32,980 nucleotides of DNA from Lachnospiraceae bacterium (lineage in GTDB: Bacteria; Bacillota; Clostridia; Lachnospirales; Lachnospiraceae): contig BLLW01000041.1 of the NCBI GenBank assembly GCA_011959285.1, positions 1-32,980 of the forward strand, given 5' to 3'. Made by a program: the position numbers and the translations under genes. Under the pieces are notes generated by a model, which was not told where the DNA came from, made no database searches, and saw only the letters and a program-made list of their open reading frames with translations. Positions 7,517 to 16,497 of the stretch are shown here, one piece after another (the stretch's first letter is position 1; every line of letters starts with the position of its first letter).

Positions 7517-8566
7517 ATGGATATTCGGTTAGGGATTATTGGATTTGGCGGAATGGGCAAGCATCATGCCAAGCATGCGCCAAAGGGCGGCGTAAAGGTA
7601 GAAGCGGCTTGCGATATACTTCCGGAAAGAGTAGAGGAAGCAAAGCAGGAAGGTATAAAAGGATACCATTCTGTCCAGGAGCTTTTGGCGGATCCTGAGG
7701 TCAATACGGTGATTTTGACGGTGCCAAATCATCTGCACAAGGAAATGGCAATTAAGGCAGCTGCAGCAGGGAAGCATGTGATTACGGAAAAGCCTGCCGC
7801 CTTAAGCGTTGCAGAACTGGACGAAATGGAGGAAGCCTGCAAAAAGGCGGGCGTATGCTTTACAGCCCATCAGAACCGCAGATGGGACAAGGATATGCTG
7901 ACCATCAAGCATGCCTATGATCATGGAACCTTGGGAAAAATTTTTACAATTGAATCAAAGCTACACTCTGGCAACGGCTATATGCATGAATGGCATTTAT
8001 ATAAGAAATATGGCGGCGGTATGATGTATGACTGGGGGGTTCACCTAATCGATCAAATCCTTTTTATGATGCCGGACGCAAAAATCAAATCCCTTTATGC
8101 AGATGTAAAAAATGTGCTGCATGAAGAGGTGGATGACTATTTTAAAATCATCATGAAACTTGACAACGGCGTAACAGTACATATCGAGCTGTCCACTTAT
8201 ATTCTCAAATATCAGCCCAGATGGCTTGCCGGTGGCGATAAGGGAACCATGATCGTGGAAAATCTTGGGGGAGGAAAAGGAGCCATCTACAGGACGGGAA
8301 AGATGCTTGAAAAACTGCCGCCACAAATCACGGAGACAGAGGCTGGTCCTACAAGACAGTTTGCGCCTGTGCCGCCTGGCGGAATCGTGGAAGAGGCTCT
8401 TCCCAAGATAGAATCAGATGTTTTGGAATTTTACCGCAATTTCAAGGATGTCATAAACGGGCAGGGAGAGCTGCTTGTCAAAATTCCCACCGTCAGGAGG
8501 GTGCTGACCGTCATGGAAGCGGTCATGCGTTCTGCAAAGACGGGTGAGGCAATCTTTCTTGAATAG
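7517..8566 (+). CDS. Gfo/Idh/MocA family oxidoreductase 1
   Basis: A 349-residue cytosolic NAD(P)-dependent dehydrogenase. The N-terminal Rossmann fold shows GFGGMG (residues 9-14) and the family EKP motif (E91-P93), where the lysine is catalytic. The C-terminal half holds YDWGVHLIDQ, giving the usual D-x-x-x-H pair (D172, H176). In C-glycoside pathways enzymes of this family oxidise the sugar C3 hydroxyl so that the alpha/beta enzyme can cleave the C-C bond. Start ATG 7517 has AGGAGG five bases upstream. It is the first gene of the long operon, 58 bases before the ABC permease. It could instead act on the released 3-keto sugar, since a second, different dehydrogenase lies downstream. Confidence 0.87.
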   Translation: MDIRLGIIGFGGMGKHHAKHAPKGGVKVEAACDILPERVEEAKQEGIKGYHSVQELLADPEVNTVILTVPNHLHKEMAIKAAAAGKHVITEKPAALSVAELDEMEEACKKAGVCFTAHQNRRWDKDMLTIKHAYDHGTLGKIFTIESKLHSGNGYMHEWHLYKKYGGGMMYDWGVHLIDQILFMMPDAKIKSLYADVKNVLHEEVDDYFKIIMKLDNGVTVHIELSTYILKYQPRWLAGGDKGTMIVENLGGGKGAIYRTGKMLEKLPPQITETEAGPTRQFAPVPPGGIVEEALPKIESDVLEFYRNFKDVINGQGELLVKIPTVRRVLTVMEAVMRSAKTGEAIFLE

Positions 8567-8624
8567 TACTCTTTAGAGGAAACATATGATTGGAAACTGA
8601 TGACAAAACCATAGGAGTGCATAT

Positions 8625-9608
8625 ATGACAAAGTATATTTTAAAAAGAATCCTATACATCATACCGGTCATGTTCGGTGTGATTGTGGTGGTGTTCCTCA
8701 TGAAAGCGGCAACTCCCGGTGATCCGGTATTGGAGCTTTTGCCGGCTACCGCAACCGAGGAACAGAAAGATGCAATGAGAGAAGAATTAGGTTTAAATGA
8801 TCCTCTTCCTATTCAGTTTGTAGATTACGTGGTGGGGATTGTTACCCGAGGAGATTTGGGAACCTCTTACAAAACAAAGCAGCCTGTTATGACAGAAATC
8901 CTGCAAAGGCTTCCCAACACCTTGATTGTGGCTGTGCTTGCTATGGCGCTCAGCCAGGTGATCGCAACCCCTTTAGGAATTTTGGCGGCAGTAAAACAAA
9001 ATACATGGATAGACAATTTAATTGTATTTTTTACTATGGTGGGCGCTTCCCTTCCTACCTTCTGGCTTGCCCTGATGCTGATTGACCTGTTTTCGGTGCG
9101 GCTCCATCTTGTGCCATCCATGTACAATGGCACGGTGGCAGGCTGGGTGCTTCCCATTATCGTAGTATCCTTTGGCGCTATTTCCCAGACGGCAAAAGGC
9201 GTGCGTACCAATATGCTGGAGATTATCAGACAGGATTACATCAGGACGGCTAGGGCAAAAGGGCAGAAGGAAAGCATCGTCATCTTTAAGCATGGTTTTG
9301 GCAATACCCTGATACCTGTTATTGCCGGAATTGGAAGCGGGCTTTCGGGACAATTGGGAGGCGCTTTAATCGTGGAGACGGTATTCGCCATTCCCGGTGT
9401 GGGCAAATATGTGGCAGACGCCGTTACCGCAAGAAACTTTCCGGCAGTTCAAGGCGGTGTTATCGTACTTGCTTTTATCTGTACCATTATCAGCATCCTG
9501 GTGGATGTGATGTATACAGTAGCAGATCCCAGACTAAAGACAAATCTCATGGCGCCTGCTAAAAAGAAAAAATCTTCAAAGGCAGCAGCCTCGAATGGAG
9601 GTGCCTGA
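8625..9608 (+). CDS. Dpp/Opp-type ABC importer permease (DppB-like)
   Basis: A 327-residue inner-membrane permease of the DppB/OppB branch. It starts with the typical MTKYILKRILYIIPVMFGVIV helix, has the N-terminal signature GDPVLELLP and ELGLNDPLPIQFVDYV, and contains the ATPase-coupling EAA-like loop RQDYIRTARAKG (residues about 204-215). Length and about six membrane helices match the family. It pairs with the next gene, two bases downstream. ATG 8625 follows ATAGGAGTGCATAT. The family also carries nickel and glycosides, so peptides need not be the substrate; gene context favours a glycoside. Confidence 0.9.
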   Translation: MTKYILKRILYIIPVMFGVIVVVFLMKAATPGDPVLELLPATATEEQKDAMREELGLNDPLPIQFVDYVVGIVTRGDLGTSYKTKQPVMTEILQRLPNTLIVAVLAMALSQVIATPLGILAAVKQNTWIDNLIVFFTMVGASLPTFWLALMLIDLFSVRLHLVPSMYNGTVAGWVLPIIVVSFGAISQTAKGVRTNMLEIIRQDYIRTARAKGQKESIVIFKHGFGNTLIPVIAGIGSGLSGQLGGALIVETVFAIPGVGKYVADAVTARNFPAVQGGVIVLAFICTIISILVDVMYTVADPRLKTNLMAPAKKKKSSKAAASNGGA

Positions 9609-9610
9609 TT

Positions 9611-10516
9611 ATGTCAAAGATAAACACTCCTGCAATGGAGAAGCTTAAGAAAAAGAATAAATACAACGAAAGCGGTGTGAGCACGCCGGGCAAAGAAGCT
9701 TGGAAAAGGCTGCGCAGAAATAAGACGGCTATGGCGGGAATGATTATTGTTCTGTTTTTGCTGGCGGTTGCGGTATTGGCGGATGTGATTGCTCCTTATG
9801 GATACCGGGATCAGGATTATAGCGCTGTTATGCAGCCCCCAAGTGCGGCACATCTTTTTGGAACGGATAATTTAGGGCGGGATATATTTTCACGCTGTGT
9901 ATATGGCGCCAGATACTCCCTTCCCATCGGCGTGATCTGTGTGCTGATTGGATTAGTAATCGGCGGCGGGCTGGGGCTTATCGCAGCGTATTTTGGAGGA
10001 CATACAGATAATATCATCATGAGGATTATAGACGTCATTCAGGCGATTCCTTCCACCATGCTCTGTATCGCGCTGGTGGCGATCCTTGACAATGGCATGT
10101 GGCAGCTTATTGTGGCAATTGCGGCGGGTTCCATACAGGGGATGACCAAATCCGTCCGAGCAGCCATTTTTATGGTAAGAAATAACGAATATGTGGATTC
10201 GTCAAAATCAATCGGTGTATCCGACGGCAAAATCATGCTGCGCCATCTTGTTCCCAATGCAGTGGGAATGATTGTAATAAACGCGGTGGGCGGCGTTTCT
10301 TCCAATATTCTTACCATTTCCACTTTAAGTTATATTGGGGTAGGTCTGGTGTCTCCCACGCCGGAGTGGGGCGCTATTCTTTCAGAAGGGAAAACTTATA
10401 TGGCGGTTGCCCCTTATATGGTTCTTTATCCCGGACTTATGATTGCGATTACTGTGGTGGCATTCAATCTTTTTGGCAACGGATTAAGAGATGCTCTTGA
10501 TCCAAGGATGAAATAA
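9611..10516 (+). CDS. Dpp/Opp-type ABC importer permease (DppC-like)
   Basis: A 301-residue membrane permease of the DppC/OppC branch. A cytoplasmic N-terminal segment (KEAWKRLRRNKTAMAGMIIV) leads into the first helix. HLFGTDNLGRDIFSRCVYGARYSL (shown in part) is the family signature near residue 80, and the C-terminal NLFGNGLRDALDPR is the classical DppC ending. It forms the channel with the upstream DppB-like protein. The ribosome site GGAGGTG overlaps the end of that gene, indicating translational coupling. Substrate as for the rest of the transporter: inferred to be a glycoside. Confidence 0.9.
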   Translation: MSKINTPAMEKLKKKNKYNESGVSTPGKEAWKRLRRNKTAMAGMIIVLFLLAVAVLADVIAPYGYRDQDYSAVMQPPSAAHLFGTDNLGRDIFSRCVYGARYSLPIGVICVLIGLVIGGGLGLIAAYFGGHTDNIIMRIIDVIQAIPSTMLCIALVAILDNGMWQLIVAIAAGSIQGMTKSVRAAIFMVRNNEYVDSSKSIGVSDGKIMLRHLVPNAVGMIVINAVGGVSSNILTISTLSYIGVGLVSPTPEWGAILSEGKTYMAVAPYMVLYPGLMIAITVVAFNLFGNGLRDALDPRMK

Positions 10517-10530
10517 GGAGGACAGGGGTT

Positions 10531-11577
10531 ATGAGTGAAAAAAATTTGTTGAGCGTCAGAGACCTGGTCGTCCATTATGAAACGGATGAAGCGGTGACGG
10601 AGGCAGTAAATAATGTATCCTTTGATATAAAGCCCGGTGAAATACTAGGCATGGTAGGAGAGACGGGAGCGGGAAAGACCACCATCGGCATGAGTATTAT
10701 GGGGCTTTTGCCAAAGCCCCCTGCCCATGTGATATCCGGCAGTATCGTCTTTGAAGGGGAGGAGCTTCTGCCAAAGTCTCCTGAACCCAAAAAACTTTTT
10801 GATTTTGGCATGAGAAGAAGGCGCAAGCATGAGGAAAAGGGATTGGAGCGGATGCTGCGCACCATCAGAGGGAAAAAAATCACGATGATGTTCCAAGACC
10901 CCATGACGGCGCTGAACCCGGTTATGTATGTGGGGGATCAGATTTCCGAAGTGTTAAAGATTCATGAAAATCTTTCTGACGCAGATGCAGTAAAGAGAGC
11001 CTGTGAGATTTTGGAGATGGTAGGAATCCCTGCCAATAGATATAAGGAATATCCCCATCAGTTTTCTGGAGGTATGAAGCAGAGAGTGGTGATCGCTATT
11101 GCCCTTGCTTGCAAGCCGGATCTGATTATTGCCGATGAACCTACCACAGCGCTGGATGTGACGATTCAGGCACAGGTGCTTGCCATGATGAAAGACCTTC
11201 AGCAGAAATTAGGCACGGCAATGATACTGATTACCCATGACTTTGGCGTGGTGGCGGATATCTGTGACAGATGCGTCGTAGTATATGCAGGTGAGATCGT
11301 GGAAAGCGGAAACCTTACCCACATCTTCGACAATCCCATGCATCCCTATACTAGAGGACTGTTTGGTTCCCTTCCCAATCTGGAAGTGGATACAGAAAGA
11401 CTGACACCCATAGAGGGGCTTATGCCAAATCCCATGAACCTGCTTCCCTATTGCAGCTTTTTTACCAGATGTAAGGAGAAATGCGACGATTGTATGAAGG
11501 GCAATCCGAAGCTGGTGGAGGTAGAACCGGGACATTTGGTAAGGTGCATTGTCACAACGGCAGGAAAGGAGAAATAG
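10531..11577 (+). CDS. Dpp/Opp-type ABC importer ATPase (DppD-like)
   Basis: A 348-residue cytosolic ATPase powering the importer. Walker A GETGAGKT is at residues 43-50, the signature FSGGMKQR at 178-185 and Walker B LIIADEPT at 198-205, with the switch histidine in ITHDFG. The oligopeptide-type C-terminal extension carries [14 protein letters not shown], whose cysteines resemble the iron-sulfur or metal site of DppD/OppD proteins. Between the Walker A region and the Q-loop (MMFQDPM) lies an extra, highly basic stretch of roughly 30 residues ([10 protein letters not shown]), longer than in most relatives. ATG 10531 follows AAGGAGGACAGGGGTT. Confidence 0.9.
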   Translation: MSEKNLLSVRDLVVHYETDEAVTEAVNNVSFDIKPGEILGMVGETGAGKTTIGMSIMGLLPKPPAHVISGSIVFEGEELLPKSPEPKKLFDFGMRRRRKHEEKGLERMLRTIRGKKITMMFQDPMTALNPVMYVGDQISEVLKIHENLSDADAVKRACEILEMVGIPANRYKEYPHQFSGGMKQRVVIAIALACKPDLIIADEPTTALDVTIQAQVLAMMKDLQQKLGTAMILITHDFGVVADICDRCVVVYAGEIVESGNLTHIFDNPMHPYTRGLFGSLPNLEVDTERLTPIEGLMPNPMNLLPYCSFFTRCKEKCDDCMKGNPKLVEVEPGHLVRCIVTTAGKEK

Positions 11578-11579
11578 GC

Positions 11580-12536
11580 ATGGCATTGGTGGAAATAAAA
11601 AGCTTAAAAAAATATTATGATACACCTGGCGGCATCCTCCATGCCGTGGATGATGTGACCCTGAACATTGAAAAAGGAAAGACCTTAGGAGTAGTGGGAG
11701 AGTCCGGATGTGGTAAATCCACGTTGGGAAAGACGCTGATTAAAATGACGGAAGCGACTTCCGGGGAGGTGTATTTTGACGGACAGGAAATTACCTCCAT
11801 GAACCAGCGGCAGTTTAAGCAGATGCGTATGCGTATGCAGATGGTATTTCAGGATCCTTATGCATCTCTTGACCCCAGAATGAGCGTTTCCGCTTTGATT
11901 GCGGAGCCGATTAATACGTATCATCTGGCAAAAAACCGCAATGAGCTCAATGAGATGGTACTGTCATTAATGGATACGGTAGGACTTGCAAGGCGTCTTG
12001 CTAATGTATATCCTCATGAGCTGGACGGCGGAAGGCGCCAGAGAATCGGCATTGCCAGGGCACTTTCCCTAAGCCCTGAGTTTATCGTCTGTGACGAACC
12101 TGTTTCTGCATTAGATGTGTCAATCCAGGCGCAGATTTTGAACCTTCTGATGGATCTGCAGGAGGAAAAGGGACTTACCTATATTTTTATTACTCATGAT
12201 ATGTCTGTCGTAAAGCATATATCGGATGAGATTTGTGTGATGTATCTGGGACAGGTAGTGGAAAAATGTGAGTCCAAGGAATTGTTTAAAAATACTCTGC
12301 ATCCCTATTCAAAAGCGTTGTTGTCGGCAATACCGGTTCCGTCTATTCATAATAAGAAGGAAAGGATTTTGATTAAGGGGGAAATTACAAGCCCCATAGA
12401 TCCGGAGCCTTGCTGCAGGTTTGCCCAGCGCTGCCAGTACGCGAAGGAAGAGTGCTTTAAGAGCGAGCCGGCGTTAAAACCATATAAGGGAACAGGACAT
12501 CTGGTGAAATGTCATAGGGTAGAAGAAATTAATTAA
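11580..12536 (+). CDS. Dpp/Opp-type ABC importer ATPase (DppF-like)
   Basis: A 318-residue ATPase that partners the DppD-like subunit. Walker A GESGCGKS (residues 40-47) and Walker B FIVCDEPVSALD are standard. The signature is LDGGRRQR (148-155) rather than LSGGQ: the serine that contacts ATP is aspartate. I recall this ELDGG variant in a clade of clostridial oligopeptide-type ATPases, so it may be clade-typical, not decay. ATG 11580 was chosen over an upstream in-frame ATG at 11481 because GGAGA precedes it and it lies just two bases after the previous stop. The C-terminal CCRFAQRCQYAKEEC cysteine cluster matches the family. Confidence 0.88.
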   Translation: MALVEIKSLKKYYDTPGGILHAVDDVTLNIEKGKTLGVVGESGCGKSTLGKTLIKMTEATSGEVYFDGQEITSMNQRQFKQMRMRMQMVFQDPYASLDPRMSVSALIAEPINTYHLAKNRNELNEMVLSLMDTVGLARRLANVYPHELDGGRRQRIGIARALSLSPEFIVCDEPVSALDVSIQAQILNLLMDLQEEKGLTYIFITHDMSVVKHISDEICVMYLGQVVEKCESKELFKNTLHPYSKALLSAIPVPSIHNKKERILIKGEITSPIDPEPCCRFAQRCQYAKEECFKSEPALKPYKGTGHLVKCHRVEEIN

Positions 12537-12602
12537 GAGAAAACCAATGGGCGCGTCCTTTGGAATATAAAAACAAAAAAAGAAAAGAAAGGAAAAGGGA
12601 TT

Positions 12603-14255
12603 ATGAAAAAACGATTATCAATCATGTTACTTGTGGCTATGATGGCATCAGTGCTTGCCGCATGCGGCAGTTCTCCTGCAGCCTCCGATCAGGCAGGCAC
12701 GCAAGGAGAGGGTGCGGCAGAAACGACCCAGCAGGCGGCAGGAGATGAAACGGCAGAAGGAGATGAGACAGCAGCACCTGCGGCAGGAGAATTAAGCGAT
12801 AAAGTTATTACCATTGCGCTTGCCTCCGAGCCCAACACCTTGATTCCCAGCGTTAATTTTATTGGGAACCCGGTTCAGTATATTTTAAGAAATGTGTATG
12901 AACCCTTGGTGGTTTCCAATTACTCTGACGTGTCCCTGCAAAAGACGGGACTGTGCACAGATTGGGAATACTTGGATGATACGCATATTCATATCACGCT
13001 TCGGGAAGGCGTTCATTTCCACAACGGAGAAGAACTGACTACAGCTGATATCCAGTACCTTTTTGAACAGGGAAAATTGGGGGCTATGGCTTCTGATGTG
13101 TACGGTTTTTATGACCCTTCCCAGTTTGAAATCGAGGACGATTATAATATGGTCCTGGTACTAAATGAGCCCTATGCGCAGGCATTTGAAATGCTTGGTT
13201 TCAACAACTTTGAAGTGGTAAACAAAACCGAACTTGAGGCAGCAGGCGGCGCAGGCGCACAGGTGCAGTATCTGGCAGGCGCAGGAACCGGAAAATATAA
13301 GTTAAAAGAATGGGTTCCCGGCGAATATATCGAACTGGAGCGTAATGAGGATTATTGGGACAAGGATAATATGGGTTACTATGCAGGCTTTAAGTATGTG
13401 TTTATCAATGACACCAATGCAAGGGCATTAGCCGTTCAGTCGGGAGACGTTGACATTGCCACGGATATGATGCTTTCTGATTTTGCAACCTATGATGCAG
13501 ATCCTAATGTCAATGCAGTTCTTCTGGATGACAACAAAGTGAGCACAATTTTCTTAAACAGCGGAAAGGGCGGTCCTCTTGAGGATGTAAGAGTAAGACA
13601 TGCAGTTTCTCTCCTGATCGATAAGAACGCCCTTCGTCAGGTTGCTAACGCAGGCTATGGAGAGCTTTGTGATACCGTAATTGCAACCAATGGACCTATG
13701 GGAGATGGTATCTGCGAATCCGATACGGCAGCGGTGGATGTGGAAGGCGCAAAGGCCCTTTTGGAAGAGGCAGGATATGCAAATGGTCTTACACTTAGAA
13801 TGAGAGGCACTTCCGTAACGCCAATGATGTCCATGGTGCAGGAACAGCTTCGCGCCGGAGGCATTGAGGTGGAATTTGAACTTGCGGAGACACCGGTCCA
13901 TTTTGCAGCGCTGGCAGAGGGAGACTTTGACATGTATGCTTCCACCCAGCAGTATGCGCTCTATTCAGAACCGGTAAGATGTACGGATGGTATTAAATAT
14001 GATTATTCGGCAGTTATGGGCGGATGTGGTTATCAGAACGAAGAATATTCCGCGATTGCAGCGCGCTGCTATGCACTTGCAGATTTGACAGAACGAAAGG
14101 CAGCATATGCAGAACTGCAGAAGATGTTCAGAGAAGAATACGTATCTATTGGATTGTATACAAGCAAGACTTTTGTACTTACCCGTCCCGGTATTGAAAA
14201 TATCGAACTTTGGGGACTTGGTCTTACAAACTTCTCCAATATATATGGTGACTGA
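12603..14255 (+). CDS. ABC importer substrate-binding lipoprotein (DppA/SBP family 5)
   Basis: A 550-residue secreted lipoprotein. Residues 1-21 form a signal peptide ending in the lipobox LAAC, then an Ala/Glu/Thr-rich linker (about 22-60). The rest is a family-5 solute-binding fold: ITIALASEPNTLIP at the start of the mature domain, YEPLVVSNY, LREGVHFHNGEELTTADIQY, and the internal RVRHAVSLLIDKNALRQV hinge segment. It captures the substrate outside the cell and delivers it to the DppB/C channel. ATG 12603 follows AAAGGAAAAGGGATT. The last base of its stop codon is the first base of an in-frame ATG of the next gene's longer frame. The family includes peptide, nickel and glycoside binders. Confidence 0.9.
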   Translation: MKKRLSIMLLVAMMASVLAACGSSPAASDQAGTQGEGAAETTQQAAGDETAEGDETAAPAAGELSDKVITIALASEPNTLIPSVNFIGNPVQYILRNVYEPLVVSNYSDVSLQKTGLCTDWEYLDDTHIHITLREGVHFHNGEELTTADIQYLFEQGKLGAMASDVYGFYDPSQFEIEDDYNMVLVLNEPYAQAFEMLGFNNFEVVNKTELEAAGGAGAQVQYLAGAGTGKYKLKEWVPGEYIELERNEDYWDKDNMGYYAGFKYVFINDTNARALAVQSGDVDIATDMMLSDFATYDADPNVNAVLLDDNKVSTIFLNSGKGGPLEDVRVRHAVSLLIDKNALRQVANAGYGELCDTVIATNGPMGDGICESDTAAVDVEGAKALLEEAGYANGLTLRMRGTSVTPMMSMVQEQLRAGGIEVEFELAETPVHFAALAEGDFDMYASTQQYALYSEPVRCTDGIKYDYSAVMGGCGYQNEEYSAIAARCYALADLTERKAAYAELQKMFREEYVSIGLYTSKTFVLTRPGIENIELWGLGLTNFSNIYGD

Positions 14256-14305
14256 TGGTAAAGAAGAATGGAACAGAATTTGTGACGCTTCGGAATGGAG
14301 GAAAA

Positions 14306-15562
14306 ATGAAAGAAATCAGAGTAGCGATTATAGGCGGTGGGATGATTTCCCACAGACATATGGTGATTTATTCTAACATTCAGCGTAATGCTGAAAAACT
14401 TGGCTTTACTGCTAAGGTGGTGGCTGTTGCGGAAGTTGTTCCCGAGAGGCTGAAGGCATGGGGGGAACAATATGGTATGGAGGAAAAGGATCTTTACACC
14501 GATTATCGTGAGCTTTTAAAGCGCGATGATATTGATACTGTTGACGTGTGTGTACATAACAATCTCCATACCCCTATTTCTATTGAGGTTATGAAGGCTG
14601 GATTTGACTGTTATTGTGAAAAACCTGCTGCAGCCAGCTACCATGATGCCAAAATGATGGTGGACTGTGCGGCAAAGCTGGGACGTAAATTTCATGTGCA
14701 GATCAGTTCCCTTATGACGCCTCAGACCAGAGCGGCAAGGGATATCATTGCAAACGGCGATATCGGTACGCCATATTATGTAAACTTAGAGCAGTGTACC
14801 ATGAGACGCCGTCCGGGCTATGATCTTCCGGAGTTTACCACAGACTTTTATTCCCGGAGAATTGCCGGACATGGTCCTTCCATTGACTTGGGGATTTATG
14901 TGATTGGACAGATTCTCTTTGTACTGGGAAGACCGAAAGTAAAATCGGTTTCAGGTTTTTGCCGTAGAGAGGTGGAAATCGACCAGAAACTGGTTACAAA
15001 TCCCGATGGATTTGGGGTGGAAGATATTTGTGATGGGTTTGTAAAATTTGAAAATGGCATAGGGTTCCATTTCCTTTCCACTTCTGCAAACAACATCAAA
15101 GAGTATGCCATGACTTATATTCTGGGAACCAAGGGCGGTCTGGAATTTACGGATACGGACACCGTAGGCGGAAAGTTTGCCAGAAAGCCTGGACAGAGAA
15201 AAATGTTTGGAGGAGAGCCAGAGCTGAAGTTCTATGGCAATGTGAATGGAAGAGTGGTAAACACTGAGCTAAACTGCGATGCCAACGGCATAGTGGAGGA
15301 AAGGTTAGACCCGAAAATGATGCTGTATAATGATAATCAGTGCATGTGGCTGGCTTATAAACTGGGCATTCTGGATGATACCACAAGATATCAGACACCG
15401 GAGATCGCATTAGAACAGCTTTTGATCACAGACGGTATGTTCCTTTCCCAGGAGGAAGGCAGAGAAATGATGCTGGATGAAATCATTGCGAAATCTCCCA
15501 CCTTATATATTCCGGAGATAGAAATCAATGGTTCCCTGCACAAATTTGACGTAGCTTATTGA
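14306..15562 (+). CDS. Gfo/Idh/MocA family oxidoreductase 2 (GFOR-like active site)
   Basis: A 418-residue NAD(P)-dependent dehydrogenase, longer than oxidoreductase 1. It has the Rossmann glycine motif IIGGGMISHRH and the EKP motif (E105-P107). The usual D-x-x-x-H pair reads SIDLGIYVIGQ, so position 198 is tyrosine instead of histidine, with D194 kept. Tyrosine there is known from glucose-fructose oxidoreductase-type relatives, so I read this as a subfamily feature. It is the better candidate for oxidising the intact glycoside at C3 (DgpA-type role), by context. ATG 14306 with GGAGG four bases upstream was preferred over 14255, which would overlap the previous stop and add 17 residues. Confidence 0.85.
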   Translation: MKEIRVAIIGGGMISHRHMVIYSNIQRNAEKLGFTAKVVAVAEVVPERLKAWGEQYGMEEKDLYTDYRELLKRDDIDTVDVCVHNNLHTPISIEVMKAGFDCYCEKPAAASYHDAKMMVDCAAKLGRKFHVQISSLMTPQTRAARDIIANGDIGTPYYVNLEQCTMRRRPGYDLPEFTTDFYSRRIAGHGPSIDLGIYVIGQILFVLGRPKVKSVSGFCRREVEIDQKLVTNPDGFGVEDICDGFVKFENGIGFHFLSTSANNIKEYAMTYILGTKGGLEFTDTDTVGGKFARKPGQRKMFGGEPELKFYGNVNGRVVNTELNCDANGIVEERLDPKMMLYNDNQCMWLAYKLGILDDTTRYQTPEIALEQLLITDGMFLSQEEGREMMLDEIIAKSPTLYIPEIEINGSLHKFDVAY

Positions 15563-15568
15563 TAGACA

Positions 15569-15607
15569 ACATTGCCACCATTTGCCCTTAGGAAGTGGTG
15601 GCAATGT
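15569..15607 (+). other. Long perfect intercistronic hairpin without a T-run
   Basis: Arms acattgccacca (15569-15580) and tggtggcaatgt (15596-15607) are perfectly complementary, and three further pairs extend the stem into a nine-base loop. It begins six bases after the dehydrogenase stop and ends just before the ribosome site of the isomerase gene. No T-run follows, so it is more likely an mRNA processing or stability element than a terminator. Confidence 0.75.
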
Positions 15608-15629
15608 CAGATAAAAGGAGGAAATTTTT

Positions 15630-16463
15630 ATGAGCAGACTTCCCGTTGGCATTCAGGTGTATGGACTTCGCGATCTTTTGGAAAATACCCCTGACAATTT
15701 TAAAAATGTGATGCAGCAGATTAAGGATATGGGATATGACGGTGTGGAATTGGCAGGACTTTATGGGATTGACCCTGCCGATATCAAGCGCATACTTGAT
15801 GAAGTAGGACTAATTCCAATCAGCGCCCACGTTCCGTTGGTGGATATGATGGAAGATCCCGAGAAGGTGGCAGAAGATTATAAGACGGTAGGGGTGGATT
15901 ATGTAGTAGTGCCCTATCTTCCAGAAGAATATCGTCATAATACGCCGGGCTATCCCAAAGTGATTGAGGAGATGAAACGGATTGGTAAGGTCATGAAAGA
16001 TCATGGCATCAAACTCCTTTATCATAACCATGATTTTGAGTTTGTAACGCTGCCTGATGGCAGCTTTGGTTTTGACGATATTTATACCCAGATACCTGCG
16101 GACCTTCTTATGGTTGAGCCGGATGTGTGCTGGATCAAGGTGGCGGGTCAGAATCCGGCAGCTTATGTGAAAAAATATGGCGCAAGATGTGAGATTGTTC
16201 ACCTGAAGGACTTCATCAAGGAAGGAAATCCCCAAAATCTCTATAAATTGATAGGAATAGAGACAGAAGAGTCTAAGGAGGATACCGGCATATTTGAATT
16301 TAGACCGGTAGGATTTGGTCAGCAGATCTGGGAGCCGATTTTGGAGGCTTCCCTTGAAGCAGGCTCCAAATGGGTCGTGGTGGAACAAGATGAGCATTAT
16401 GAACTGCCGCCGTTAGAAGCTGCAAGGCGGAGCAGGGAATATTTAAAGATACTTGGTTGGTAA
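15630..16463 (+). CDS. Sugar phosphate isomerase/epimerase family TIM-barrel protein
   Basis: A 277-residue cytosolic TIM barrel of the xylose isomerase-like/AP endonuclease 2 superfamily (IolE/inosose group). Candidate metal ligands are in the expected order: HNHDFEF (E137), EPDVCW (D165), HLKDF (H191) and VVEQDEHY (E252). Members act on keto-sugars, epimerising or isomerising them, and relatives accompany C-glycoside and 3-keto-glycoside genes. It may process the sugar product released by the alpha/beta enzyme. ATG 15630 follows AAAGGAGGAAATTTTT. It sits between dehydrogenase 2 and the second beta gene in one operon. The precise reaction cannot be read from the sequence. Confidence 0.82.
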   Translation: MSRLPVGIQVYGLRDLLENTPDNFKNVMQQIKDMGYDGVELAGLYGIDPADIKRILDEVGLIPISAHVPLVDMMEDPEKVAEDYKTVGVDYVVVPYLPEEYRHNTPGYPKVIEEMKRIGKVMKDHGIKLLYHNHDFEFVTLPDGSFGFDDIYTQIPADLLMVEPDVCWIKVAGQNPAAYVKKYGARCEIVHLKDFIKEGNPQNLYKLIGIETEESKEDTGIFEFRPVGFGQQIWEPILEASLEAGSKWVVVEQDEHYELPPLEAARRSREYLKILGW

Positions 16464-16497
16464 TCATGAATTGACTTGACTTTGAAAGGGTGGGGTT

